A stretch of 64,000 nt of DNA from contig CM039210.1 in assembly GCA_008360975.2 (NCBI GenBank), positions 9,612,293 to 9,676,292 on the forward strand, read 5' to 3'. Position numbers and translations under genes: made by a program. Positions 46,698 through 59,249 of the stretch are shown here, piece after piece (positions within the stretch are counted from its first letter, which is position 1; each line of letters starts with the position of its first letter). This DNA is from Lichenostomus cassidix. Taxonomy: Eukaryota; Chordata; Aves; Passeriformes; Meliphagidae. The notes under the pieces are model-generated. The model was not told the DNA's origin. It saw nothing but the letters and a program-made list of their open reading frames with translations, and searched no databases.

Positions 46698-47141
46698 TGT
46701 CCTGGTTCCATCCAGGACAGAGTTAATTTTTGCAGTAGCTGTGAGGAGGCAGAGCCTGAAGCCATGTGAGCATGGCTAGGAAGTTATTCTATACCACATC
46801 ACATCAATTGCTAGGGGATTCTCTGGCTTCTGAGAAGGGTGTGGCTTTCCAGTGGAACAAAGCATGGCAGGGTAGGGAACCCATCTGCCATTGTTCACTG
46901 TCACCCAGGGTCCCCAGTGAGCATTTTCGAATGTGAATCTCCCTCTTTTTTTGTATAATTTTGTCATTAATATTGTTGCTGTCACTGTTCATTTTCTTAT
47001 CTCATTGCTGTTTCCAGTAAATTGCTCTTATCTCAATCTGTGATCTCTGCCTTTTGTGCCTCCATTCAAGTGGAGGGGAGCAGTTCATGGTCTCTTTAGT
47101 GGGAGTACTAAATTGGGGAATACAATTCCTAAACCTCGACA
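46698..47141 (+). mobile_element. ERVL-type solo LTR in RNF38 intron
   Basis: This 444-bp element runs from TGTCCTGGTTCC to CCTCGACA. The flanks are CTTGC and CTAGC, 5 bp with one change. It shares 'aatattgttgctgt' and 'catttcttatctcattgctg'-like text with the ERVL provirus LTRs at 55530 and 58780. Confidence 0.88.
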
Positions 47142-47380
47142 CTAGCATACAAGGGTTTCTGGTTAGCATTGTTACTTTTTATTTCCTACAGGATAGTATA
47201 ATTGTATATTACTGATGAGATTTGTTGGTCAAAAAATTCTTTTTGAAAAGGCTGGTATTTTCTGGCTTGGACAGGACTGGTATTTTTTGGATAATGCCTT
47301 GTTTAAAATGTACTTCAACACCCACTTTTCATTTATTTTCATTATTAAATAAGACAAGAATTTTTTCTTCCTTTTTACAG

Positions 47381-47487
47381 CCTTACCCACCTTTTGTGCC
47401 TCAAAGACTCACAGGGCACAGTAGATACCTATCACAGCAACAAATACCACCACACTCGTACCATCCCAGCCTATTACCATATGTGTT
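47381..47487 (+). CDS. RNF38: RNF38 exon C
   Basis: The acceptor is 'cctttttacag' and the donor GTAAGT at 47488. It encodes 35 full codons plus two bases, from PYPPFVPQRLTG to HPSLLPYV. Several basic and proline residues of the mammalian protein are changed here (by memory), making this the most diverged exon. Confidence 0.9.
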
Positions 47488-48639
47488 GTAAGTCCAAAGC
47501 AGATTGTACTCATAGACTATTAAATAACTCTGCAAGCTAGTTGATCCCCTCAATATTTTTTTTAAGTTTGGGCTCTACCACAGGTTATAGACCATTCAAA
47601 CAATCCCAAGGAATAAGAAAGCTTGCAGCTATATTTAAAGCTTCCAGTCTATTTAAACAAGTGAGCAGTTTGATGATAATGTAGTTTTGGGATCTGCTAT
47701 GCCTCTTTTTTTCTGTTGAAATCTTAAAGATATTAAGTGTAGAATGATTACACTTTGTTCTTGGATAACAGTTCAGTTATACCCATTGTTACATCCTAAA
47801 GTCTACTTATGTAGGATAAAGATCTAACATTCCTTGAAAAAAACCCCAAAACAACAAAATCAACCCCCCCCAGCAAATCAATTTACTCTTAATTACTGAA
47901 ACATAATAAGGGGAGCCTTCCTGGGGCTGTGTGTGTGTTTTGGGGTTTTTTGTTTGAGGGGGTTTCTTCTGATAATCTGTTACAGCTTTTGAACTTCGGC
48001 ACCTGATTAACCATTTCTGGAAGAGAAGGGATGGTAGAAGTAGCATTAAGGGATTATAAATAATCTTTTAAAGTAGATCCCATCTGCTGTAGATTAGATG
48101 TGTGACATGGAATTTATTGTTCTTTGTATGTTCTGTTTTGGAAATTAATACAAAATGCTTGGAAAATGAAGATTTTTTTTTTAAAGGTGTCATTGATGTA
48201 GATAATCCAACTTTGTAATTTGTTATTTTGCCACAATATCTGTAATTTCTGACTATGCTGTTTGACTTGCATCAAAATAGAACCAGGATATATGACTCAT
48301 TTAAGTTTTTAAACTTTGCATTGTGCATTTTGACAAAGTCTGTTCTGATGTTATAGTTGCTTGTCTGTTTATTCAGGCAAGATAGCTTGTGTGTCACAAC
48401 CGTTCCTGATTAATTTATAGTCCTGAGGATTTTTTATTTCTATGGTTGTGCATTAAATTTTGACCCATATTATTATTCTGGGATGGCAATGCTTTTTTAA
48501 CTAAAGAAAAAACAGAAAAATCACATGCTCTTCCCTCTATATCTACAGAGGTTCTTCTCTGGCCAAATCCATGTTATATGGGAATGCATAGTTTGGTCTG
48601 CTGTCAGTGTGGAAGTTGGCCCAGTACTATGTTGTAATT
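47488..48639 (+). other. RNF38 intron sequence
   Basis: AT-rich, with a C-run near 47863-47870 and no gene seen. Confidence 0.5.
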
Positions 48640-49018
48640 ATCTTTGTTAGGTGCATTATTGAAAAGGAGACTGAAGGGCAACCTCTTCAGCTTCCTGAGG
48701 AGGGGCAGTGGGGAGGGAGGTGTTGATCACTTCTTCCTGGTATCCAGTGACAGGATGCATGGGAATGGTTCAAAGCTGTGTCAGGGGAGGTTCAGACTTG
48801 ACATTAGGAAACATTTCTTTACTGATAAGGTGGTCACTGAAACAGGCTTCCCAGAGAGGTGGTTGATGCCCCAAACCTGTCAGTGTTTTGGACATGATGT
48901 TTGGACAATGCCCTTAATAATATGCTTTAACTTTTGGTCAGCCCTGAAGTGGTCAGGCATTTGGACTAGATGATCTCTGTGGGTCACTTCCAACTGAAAT
49001 AATCCTATTCTATTCTAT
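48640..49018 (+). mobile_element. CR1 LINE 3' end in RNF38 intron
   Basis: 'ttcagacttgacattaggaa', 'ccagagaggtggttgatgcc' and a tail of 'tattctattctatg' mark it. Confidence 0.85.
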
Positions 49019-49432
49019 GTGCTTGAATGCTTTTGTATTGGGAAACTAAGTGAACTTGGGTTATTAATCTTCATTGATAGTCTATCTATTTATGTAAGTC
49101 AAATTTAAATCTAGAAACTCTGTTCAATATTAATATTAACTCTGCAATGCAGGCTATCAAGAGATTAATTTCTGTAATAACACTGAACCTTACTGTAAGT
49201 ATGAGTTTTCATAGTAATATACATGCAATTTAAAAATGCAATACAGCGAGTACCAAAAAGTGATGCAATTTAATAATTAATTTTAATTCTTAATTTCAAA
49301 TTTAACATTTTACTGGTTCTTAGACTTTGTTGATTTAAGAAGGATCAATAACATAACTCTATCTCTGACATATGTTTGCATGCTTTCTTTCAGGAAGATT
49401 TTGAGTTTTACTGCTGTTTGTTCTTCTGGCAG

Positions 49433-49517
49433 CTCATTGCTTCCAGTGCCACCTGGAGTTGGACCAGCTTTCAGTTTTGAGTTGGATGTGGAAGATGGAG
49501 AGGTAGAAAACTATGAG
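49433..49517 (+). CDS. RNF38: RNF38 exon D
   Basis: The acceptor is 'ttcttctggcag' and the donor is the weaker GTTGGT at 49518. One base plus 28 codons encode SLLPVPPGVGPAF and FELDVEDGEVENYE. The split codon reads TTC (Phe) where mammals have Leu. A second acceptor, 'gctttctttcag' ending at 49393, would add 39 bp in frame without a stop. Confidence 0.88.
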
Positions 49518-50448
49518 GTTGGTGTGTGAAGTACAAATTCATGAGGAGCAGATATTAATACATGAATTTAAATGGTTTTTGCTTTTCAAAGAAAAAATCT
49601 GGATTAAATAAGTGTAATGTTTATGAAGACAGAATGTAGAAACATTATTTTCCCATACTAATTTCTAACAGTGGATGTTAGAAATACCCTTATTTTGTAT
49701 CTATTGCCTTTCCTCAAATCTATCCTTTCAGATTAGTGATGGTTAAATCTTCAACTTTCCATTCTAGATGCGACTCTTGTTTTTTAATTTTTCTTGTTTT
49801 TTAAATATTGAGCATAAATACCCCAATCTTTTGAATATGCTATATTTTAGTGCTTTTTATGTGCCTTGCTATCTTTACATATTAGTGTTAACATTATAGG
49901 ATGAATTCAGGTAAACATGCTGTTGGCAAAACTCTCTTAATATATATTTTCTCTTGACAATAAGGAGAGTACAGAAAGTCACATATTTTGAAATAAAATG
50001 TCAGTCTGAGATAATTGAGGGCTGATCCCAGCTCTTGTCCTTGCTGCTTCTAAGGCTGTTGGATTCCCATCAGATTCTGTTGAACAACCCTCAGCTGCTG
50101 CCTACCCCTCCTCATGTATCTATTTCGCCTTGATTCTGCTCAGACATATGTATTTATGCTGTTGCATAGTATTTGCAGTGTAATGACAAGCTCTCCTATA
50201 ATGTTTATTGTGCTAGTTAAAAGAAGCATCATATGGTAGCTGGCACTTTGAGCTTTGGATTTTGGGCTACTTGAGAATCTGTACTCTTTGCATCTTTCAT
50301 CAAATCTCTTAACTCCTGTGCTTCAGTTCTCTATCAAGTTTATACTGATGCTTTTCTGGAGCCCCTCATGTGGAAGCAGAAATTATTTACATGAGGATCA
50401 CTTAGGTACAGTGTTCTACCTGTATGAGTACAAAATTTAATCAGAAAG
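49518..50448 (+). other. RNF38 intron sequence
   Basis: Nothing recognised. Confidence 0.5.
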
Positions 50449-50963
50449 TGTAGCAACGTGGGATTTTAGGATTCCATGTGCTCCTTTGTCCCTCTGCTTT
50501 GTATCCCATTGGTTCATTTTGAAATATGCTCTGCTGTACCCTGAAATCTATTGGTGGGTTCCCTATGCCTGTCTTCCCTTCATACTCCCCGGGACTGGCT
50601 CTGGGGGAGACAGTCCCTCCCCTTCCTTTCCCTTTATAAGGTGATGTCCAGATCACCTCGTGGTCTTTCCATCTCCGGGCTGGCAGCCCTTATCCCATTC
50701 CTGCCTTTCCTCCCCCCTTCTCCTCCCCTGCAACCCCCTTTTCCCCGTTACCCCAAATAAACCAATCTGCCAGAACAGAGATGGAGTCCAGTTCTTCCTT
50801 TGTCTCACGACATTCCTGCTTGAATTGACATGGATGGAGGACTGCCGCCATGCCGCGGAACCTTGGGGGCCGCTCGCCCCGGATCCGGTGGGATTTACAA
50901 GAACCAGAGACCCTGTCCGGGGGGGAGCCGGCCTGTGCCACCCTCCCGGACCGCGCTACAACA
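50449..50963 (+). mobile_element. solo LTR in RNF38 intron, sense orientation
   Basis: This 515-bp element runs from TGTAGCAACGTGG to GCTACAACA and has a perfect AGAAAG duplication (50443-50448 and 50964-50969). It has a TATA box in 'ccctttataagg' (about 50632) and a polyadenylation signal in 'caaataaacc' (about 50754). Its GC-rich right part contains a CpG cluster. Confidence 0.92.
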
Positions 50964-51376
50964 AGAAAGTGTCTCTGTTCAGTTTGATGTCATGCCTTTG
51001 TTTCCAAAGGTTCAGCATAAAATCTCCATGTCTCAATTCAGTTAGCCCAAGAAGTGGAATGTGAGTAAAAAGTTGTCACTTTAAACTCTTGGACACATAG
51101 AGCTAGGCTCATTGCATATTCCTAGAAAGCAAGTTTGTCAACATTTTCTTCTGGTTGCTCAAACAACTATGTGGAGGATGGGGAAAGGGAATTAATTTCA
51201 CAAGTAAAACATGTATCAAGCTGTGAATACAGTTGCAGGAGTGTTAAACAGTTAGGTCATGGATATTTGGAAATCCCGAAGATACTATCTTATTCAGTTC
51301 AGAACAATTCATCAAAATTTGAAAGACATCTTTCCATAGTGCTTGCAGTTGTAGAGAGAGAAGCAAGACTAAACAT

Positions 51377-51516
51377 GCCTTGATTAGCTCAGTTGGTTCG
51401 AGCATGGTGCTAATAATGCCAAGGTCATGTGTTCAATCTCCATATGGGCCATTCACTTAAGAGGTGGACTTGATGATTCTTGTGGGTCCCTTCTGACTCA
51501 GAAGAATCTGTGATGA
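51377..51516 (+). repeat. tRNA-Ile-derived SINE with CR1-like tail (TguSINE1 type)
   Basis: Bases 51377-51451 follow tRNA-Ile(AAT): the A box 'tagctcagttgg' is intact, the anticodon region reads 'tgctaataatgcc', and the B box is degraded ('tgttcaatctc'). The following 65 bp ('ggtggacttgatgattcttg', 'ccttctgactcag') resemble a CR1 3' end, which would let CR1 mobilise it. This composition is known from the songbird SINE TguSINE1. Confidence 0.85.
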
Positions 51517-51521
51517 GGTGG

Positions 51522-52205
51522 TGTTATGAATGGAGAGGGGAGAGCTGAGACAAGTCCTTGCCTTTGCTCAGGTCTCTCAGCAGTAGGCAGTAGTTTTATT
51601 GGGCCGGCCAGCACCCCAAAACCCAGTCTCACTCACAAGTTCTTAATAATGAGTGATCAGGTCTATTACAACATGAATTATTTATTTGAACAGACCAAAG
51701 AAAACAGACATAAGACCTTAAAACAGACTATGTACTACACAGGAATAAAACTAAAATAACTACTAGTAGATAAAATACAGTGCATGATAATAAAGGTACC
51801 TATATTACAGCTAGAAAAGAAATAGTATAAATTAGGAGCCAATGTCCCTTACCAATGAATGATAGCAGTGTGCAGAGAATCCTAATTCCTCTCAATTCCA
51901 GGGAAGTACCTCGAGGTGAACATCTTCACTCCGAGGAGAACTCTACACACTCAAAGAGTGTATAAGAGATTTCTGATTTCATGAAAATCATAGTGGGTTT
52001 TTATAGTTGTAAAAAGTGCTAGTGTCTGTCCGTCACTAATTTTAGCTTATCTTTTCCCACCATTCAAGGAAGGATGTTTATTTCTGGCTAAGGAGGTTCT
52101 CAGCTGAGACAATTCATCACACGACAAATCATTCCGGCCTAGCTTAGCCAAATGGGATAGGGAGATAAGTTTTTGCTGTATCAAGGGGTGAAGGGTCCTG
52201 CCACA
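51522..52205 (-). mobile_element. solo LTR in RNF38 intron, antisense
   Basis: It runs from TGTTATGAATGG to GGTCCTGCCACA and is flanked by GGTGG (51517-51521 and 52206-52210). It is homologous to 38444-39205 and 56005-56674. Confidence 0.9.
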
Positions 52206-52309
52206 GGTGGGTTTTGCCACCTGTGACATGGCAGAAGAAATCAGTTTTGGTAGAGCTGGAGCTTGTTGGGGCAATGAATGTTAAAAAGTCCAAATTCCTT
52301 GTTTCGTAG

Positions 52310-53648
<1,339 letters not shown>

Positions 53649-53970
53649 TAGTTCCATTTTTTTTCTTTAGTTTTCTACTGCATTTCATCTCATTTCCCAT
53701 TTTTAATATTTAGTCTCTGAAATAACAAAACAGTGCACAGGCTGAATTTATATTCTTTCTGCTGTCTCCTTACTCTAAAGAAATATTCATTTTAGCAATT
53801 AACAAAAGATATTTATTTTTAATAATAATTGGAATAGGGTAATTTTAAAAGGAATACAAGGAGAATAATCTTCATTGGTAGAAAGTGCTCCTATAAGAAT
53901 TCTTCCTATCATTATGAATTTGAATTCTTGGGGCAAATAAAAAGTTACCTATCTTTAGAGGTTTTAAGGC

Positions 53971-54329
53971 TGCTGCAGTTTGGAAGAAAATAAACACAGA
54001 CCTCTTCTCTTCTAGCAGGACTCATCTTTATTACACACACTTCAGTATTTATATATTTCTTCTGTAGGAAAGTTTAGGGAAAGTTTTGGGAAAGTGCAGC
54101 AGGGAAGACAAAGCAGCCACACCAAATCAAGCACCCATAGAGCAGACGTTTCTGCCCGGTTATCAGTAATTCACGCAAACACAACTCTCACCCAGTGTTC
54201 TGGGTGGTAAGAAAGTCACCCATGCACAGGTGTTTATATCTAGAGTCAATCCCTTGGTATGCACTTTCCCAGGGGAAACCAAGTTGCCACCAAGGTCAGG
54301 ATAGCTGCAGCAAGGCCACTGCTTCTACA
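53971..54329 (-). mobile_element. probable solo LTR downstream of RNF38 exon F
   Basis: This 359-bp element runs from TGCTGCAGTTTGG to GCTTCTACA, flanked by AAGGC and AAGAC (5 bp with one change). 'catctttattacac' is a reversed polyadenylation region. Confidence 0.7.
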
Positions 54330-54872
54330 AAGACATAATTGAGAGAGAGTTGGAAAAACAGGACTTAGCATGAAATTATGTCTTTATGCATGCTATGATA
54401 TATTCTTTCAAAACAAGTTGTGGGGAAGACCTAGAAGCAGGACAGTGCAATAAGTTTCTTGTCTTTTTAAGCAATTATTTTCAGATTTACTTTAATGTAT
54501 CTATAGTCTGTGTTGCAGTATCAAATACTTCACAGTGCTATGTGAAGAAGCATGTCAAAAATTTCCTAGAGAAGTATAGATGCAGTCCTATGTTACATCA
54601 TTTAAAGCTATGTTAAAAAAAAAAGTTCTCATGCCTTGCTGACAAATGTACTCCTATAAAGAATACAAATTTTTTACTTTATTCAAGTTCTGTAATTTCT
54701 AGTCTTTATAAAGTGAAGGAAATTACTGTTTCTTGCATACAGTAGAATACCCGTGCATAAAGTGAAGTATTGGATTTTATATTGGCAGTAGTCTTTTGGC
54801 TAATGGAGGATCATGAATAATGATAAGATTAAAAAAAAAAAGTAATCTGAAAACAACTTTGGGTTAGCGGAA
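54330..54872. other. unassigned AT-rich sequence
   Basis: No exon or repeat recognised. In particular, no RNF38 last exon was found. Confidence 0.4.
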
Positions 54873-54935
54873 CCAATTGTCCTGGTTTTGGCCCAGATCA
54901 ATGGGAGGGGCTGTGGTAGAGACCCTAATGTTATT

Positions 54936-55386
54936 TGATACTGTTGTCTTTTTCAACCTGGAAATGAAACTCGAGATAAGTTTAGTATAGGAGGTACTAC
55001 AGAAGTAGATCTTTACTGGAGCTCCAGGGGCAGTTATGGAAGAATGTCCACAAAAACCCACCCCCACAGGGATGAATACAGTTTTATAGGCTTTAGGAAA
55101 TCAGCATAATTGATAAAAAGCACCAATTAGGAGGACAAGTGGTGAGGCAATTCTCCTCAGGTCAAGCCTCTTTTCTGGAGCCCCCTCCCCTTGGTACTAG
55201 CTGTACTTGTTTGTGAAAATGTGTCTCGAAGACCTTGGTTCCTAGGAAGAATCAAGATAGGATAGGGGCCTTTTACCCCCCCAGGGTTTGGAACTCTGGA
55301 ATGTGTTTGGCCTTTCTATCTAGGGAAAAGTACTGGGAAGGTTACAAATACAAAAAAGGAAAAAGGCAAAAATCACTCCTGCATCA
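54936..55386 (-). mobile_element. gamma-type solo LTR nested in the ERVL 5' LTR
   Basis: It runs from about TGATACTG to CCTGCATCA and is homologous to 57981-58514 ('gataggataggggcctttta', 'agggaaaagtactgggaa'). The target duplication is not clear. Confidence 0.7.
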
Positions 55387-56004
55387 ATACCACCTGACAT
55401 CATTGCCTGAGGCAGGGAAAGGGACACTCACTATGGGAAGAAGGGTGCTCCTTCTGGTGGGAGAACGCATGGTGGGTGGAACAGTCTGGTATTGTTTTAT
55501 GTGTAAATTGTTTCATTTTCTTATACCTTTTGTTATTAATATTGTTGCTGTTGCTGTTCATTTTCTTATGTCATTGCTGTTTCCAGTAAATTGTTCTTAT
55601 CCCAACTCGTGATCTTTGCCTTTTGTGCTTTCAGTTGGGGGGCAGGGGAAGCAAGCAGCAGTGTGGTTTTAGCGAGACTACTAAATCGGAGAACACTATT
55701 CCTAAACCATGACAGCCACAACAGATCTGACCAGAATGGGTTGGAAACAAAATTTGATCTAAACATATGCTGTATTGGGTATGGAACCACTGGTCACAAT
55801 ACTTCTTGGTCTGTTCGTGTGGACGTGGCACCTAACCCTGTGTATATTCCCATGTGTGTTCTTCCTGGTGCTCTTTTTCAGAGCAAGGAGAGGGATCAGG
55901 ATTGCTTTGTTTCTGTACTGTGGGATATCAGCTTATTACATGATAACATCAAAGGCAATGAGGGTCATTTGGGATGTTGTTACAAATGTAGACAGGAGTT
56001 TTGA

Positions 56005-56674
56005 TAAGTTTCTGCCTTTTGCCTAGGCCTTTGACAACTAGCAGTTAGCTTATTGGGGCAGCCAGCACCCCTAGACCCAGTCTCGTTTTCAAGTTCTTTA
56101 ATAATGGCTGATTAGGTCTAATGTAAAATGAATTATTATTTATTAGACACAATAAATAACAGAGGAAGGAGCTAAGCAAATAATATCCTACACAAAAATG
56201 AAATAAACAAAATAAAAACTACTAGTAGATAAAATGCAGTGTGCGAAAAGGTACCTATTATTACAGCTAGCAAAGAAATAATACACTTTAGGAAGCAATG
56301 TATCTTACCAACTCAAATTTGGTGATGGAATACACATCAGAATCCTCTCTCAATCCTTAAGGTTACCACAGAGTTGCATCCAGCTCCAGGGAGAGGTTCC
56401 TTCGCTCTCCAGAGTATGTGTAGAAAGCTTCTACCTCTATGATAATTAGTGTGTCTTTTATAGTGTAAAAGTAGGACTTTTTGGTCACTATAATGCTTCC
56501 TCTCATCTCTTTCCATGTCTGTTTTCCCATACCAAGATATTGATTCTTGGTCAGAATTCAGATTTGAAGGCACTAGGAGATGCCCCCGTGCTGGGCCTTT
56601 TTGACCCCACACTGGGCCCTTCTATATGCAAGCTTTCTGTGAGGGAAAGGGGGGGAGGGGCACGTCCTAACACA
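56005..56674 (-). mobile_element. solo LTR nested in the ERVL interior
   Basis: It is homologous to 51522-52205 and 38444-39205 ('ggggcagccagcacccc', 'aactactagtagataaaatg', 'aaaggtacctatt'). It ends CCTAACACA. The left boundary is approximate. Confidence 0.7.
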
Positions 56675-57229
56675 GATATGTAATCAGTGTTGTTCTCCTA
56701 CCCTTACCTTGGGTGCTACCTCTGGGAATTCATTACTAATCATACCCAGCCTGTGGGGGGAACATGGGAGGATGATTTTCCACAGCCTTTCAGCCCCTTT
56801 TCCTCCTTCAGGCCTGTTACAATTTTTGAGAATTCTGAATTCCTTTTGGATGTTAAGGAAAGCATTTTCTTGTTGCTAGGTCTGCCATGTATCCTCAGTG
56901 TGCTCCACACCATGTTTAGAATTACAAAAGAGATTTCTAGAAAGGTCATTCAGAGATCTGCCCTGAGGGTGGATAGCTATGAGTGGCATGGAATGTAGGA
57001 GGACATAGGTCAGTTTTTGAAGGACTATTCTGCTCCAATGGTTTGGAAGTTCACCACTGAGCAACTACAAGACCCTGAAAAAGTGACAGAATATTAGTAA
57101 GAAAAATGCTGTGGCAGTTGCAGAGGCAGAAAGTTATGCAATGTGGTGGGCCCTGGCTACTGCCTACAGGACACTGCTCATCACTTGACAGCACCTTCAG
57201 GGGAAGGAGGAGGAAAGCAGACCACCAGG

Positions 57230-58620
57230 CACCATGACCACTCAAACTGCAGCAGAACCACAGGAACAACCCATGCCAATAGAAGTCGCCCCTATACAGA
57301 AGAAGAAATCCAAGACCAAATCAGTTTGCTTAGTGAGGGATGAAGAGGAAGCAGGGCTCATAGAACAGAAGGAAGAGGCAGGGCCAGATATAATCACCTG
57401 ATCCTTATCCCCAGGTGAGCTGCAAGATGTGTGAAAAGCTTTTAGCTGCCAGTTGCATGAGCCCCTGGTGACCAGTCTGCTCTGATGCTGGGATGTCATG
57501 GCCTATGATATGAAACTAGATGGTAGTGAAGCCATGCAACTGGGATCTCTGTCCCAGGATGTGGGCATTAACAAGGGGATTGATAAGAGGATGGAAACTC
57601 TCAGCCTTGGGAGGTGACTCCTAACAAGCGTGAGGGAAAGGTATCTTTTCAAGGATGATCTTTCAGTGCCCCAAGACAAGTGGAACACCACAGAGGAAGG
57701 TATGCAGTACCTGAGAGAATTAGCTGTGCTTGAGCTACTCTATAAGGATTGAAATAACGAGCAATCCCCTATAAATTCAGATGAGGTCCAGCGTACACAA
57801 ACCATGTGGCGGAAGTTCCTACGGAGCATGCCATCGCCATATGCCAACTCACTGGCATTGATGTCACGGAAAGAAGGAGAAGAAAAAGTAGATAATTTGG
57901 TTACCAAACTCCAGCTATATGAAGAAAGTATTTTTCTACCCCTATGGGCCTGTGTCTCATCTGTGGAAAGACTGCCCAAGTGATGCCTTAAAGAACCTAG
58001 AAATGCAACAACACACTTTTGAGATAATATTAGCATAGGAGGTAATATAAAGGCTGGTCTTTATTGGAGGCTTCCAAGGGGCAGATATGGAAAATGTCCA
58101 AAATGCCCCCCCCACCATGGGGTGAATACAGATTTATAAGTTTAGAAAATTTGCATATTAAAAAAAAAAAAAATCACCAATTAGAGACATAAGAGGTGAG
58201 GTAATGTTCCCTGGTTCAACCCTCTCTAAATACTCCCCCCTCAGATGGAAACTAAATTTTGTTTATGAAAATGTTTCTTGAAGAGCTGGTCTCAACCTTG
58301 GTTGCCAGGAAGAACTAAGATAGGATAGGGGTCTTGTAACCCTGGGGCTTGGAGCTCTGAAATATGTTTTGTCTTTCTGCCTAGGGAAAAGTTGGGGAAA
58401 AGTACTGGGAAAGCTAGCCACGGATGCAACAATAGGCTACAGAGTTACAAATATATGTGTAAAGAATATAGAGAATATATAAAAGAAAGAAAGGCAAAAA
58501 TCAATTCAGCATCACAAGGACCTTCAGCAATTTAAAGAGGACTTCCAGGAATTTAAAGAAGTGTCCTATGACCCTCCAGAACAGATCAGAGTCTCGGCTA
58601 TTGCAAGCAAGCGTCGTGCC
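57230..58620 (+). pseudogene. ERVL gag remnant
   Basis: The plus-strand translation, broken by many stops, contains an ERVL gag-like stretch around 57780-57960 (PYANSLALMSRKEGEEKVDN, then a KLQLYEES segment). It resumes after the nested LTR at 58519 with FKEDFQEFKEVSYDPPEQIR. No intact frame remains. Confidence 0.65.
57981..58514 (-). mobile_element. gamma-type solo LTR nested in ERVL gag
   Basis: This 534-bp element runs from TGATGCCTTAAAG to CAGCATCA with a perfect CAAG duplication (57977-57980 and 58515-58518). Its ends match those of the provirus LTR at 10656, so it is the same or a sister family. Confidence 0.9.
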
Positions 58621-59249
58621 CCCCCGCCCACCTGGCATCATTGCCTGAAGCAGGGGAAAGGGACTCTCTCCCTCACATCCTGGAAGAAGGGCATTCCTTC
58701 CAGTGAGAGAAAGGAATGGTCCAGTATTGGTTTATTTTACATGTAAATCATTTCCTCGTCTTATTCCTTTTGTTATTAATATTGTTGCTGTTACTGTTAA
58801 TTTTCTTATCTCATTGCTGTTTCCAGTAAATTGTTCTTATCTCAACCCATGATCTTTGCCTTTTGTGCTTCCCATTGGGGGGGGCAGCCAGCAGCAGTGT
58901 GGTTTTAGCAGGAGTACTAAATTGGAAAATAACATTCCTAAACCACAACACCAATATATTCTAAAGGTAATTCTAAGTTCTAGGACTGGTATAAATCTTT
59001 CCAAAACACTGCTCTTTGTCTTTTCTTTAGAGCTTATTTGAATGAAATATGTGCTTGGGTTCAGAGTTCTGTAAGAGAACATGCCTGAGAATCAACTAGA
59101 TGACTGTAATGTGTTTTTCAAGCTTGAAATATTTTTTAAGGCATGTTAGCATTCATAGATATTTATTTAGACTGTTATATACAGTGATTGTCAACTAGCT
59201 CAAATTAACATATATGCAAGAGTCAGTACAGAATATTTTCCAGTCCCCT

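Larger units (their letters stand above)
54878..58950 (+). mobile_element. ERVL (class III) provirus with nested LTRs
   Basis: It starts TGTCCTGGTTTTGG at 54878 and ends CCACAACA at 58950. The pentamer CCAAT is perfectly duplicated (54873-54877 and 58951-58955), and 5 bp is the ERVL length. The 5' LTR (54878-55714) is split by a gamma-type LTR. The 3' LTR (about 58632-58950) lacks its beginning. The interior of about 2.9 kb holds gag remnants only, so pol has been deleted. Confidence 0.85.

Noticed and set aside
51377..51451. A possible functional tRNA-Ile gene
   Set aside because: The T arm and B box are degraded, the acceptor stem does not pair well, and a CR1-like tail follows, so it is a SINE.
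55591..56026. Open frames with hydrophobic stretches after the ERVL 5' LTR
   Set aside because: They lie in the untranslated leader of the ERVL interior and match no retroviral protein I recognise.
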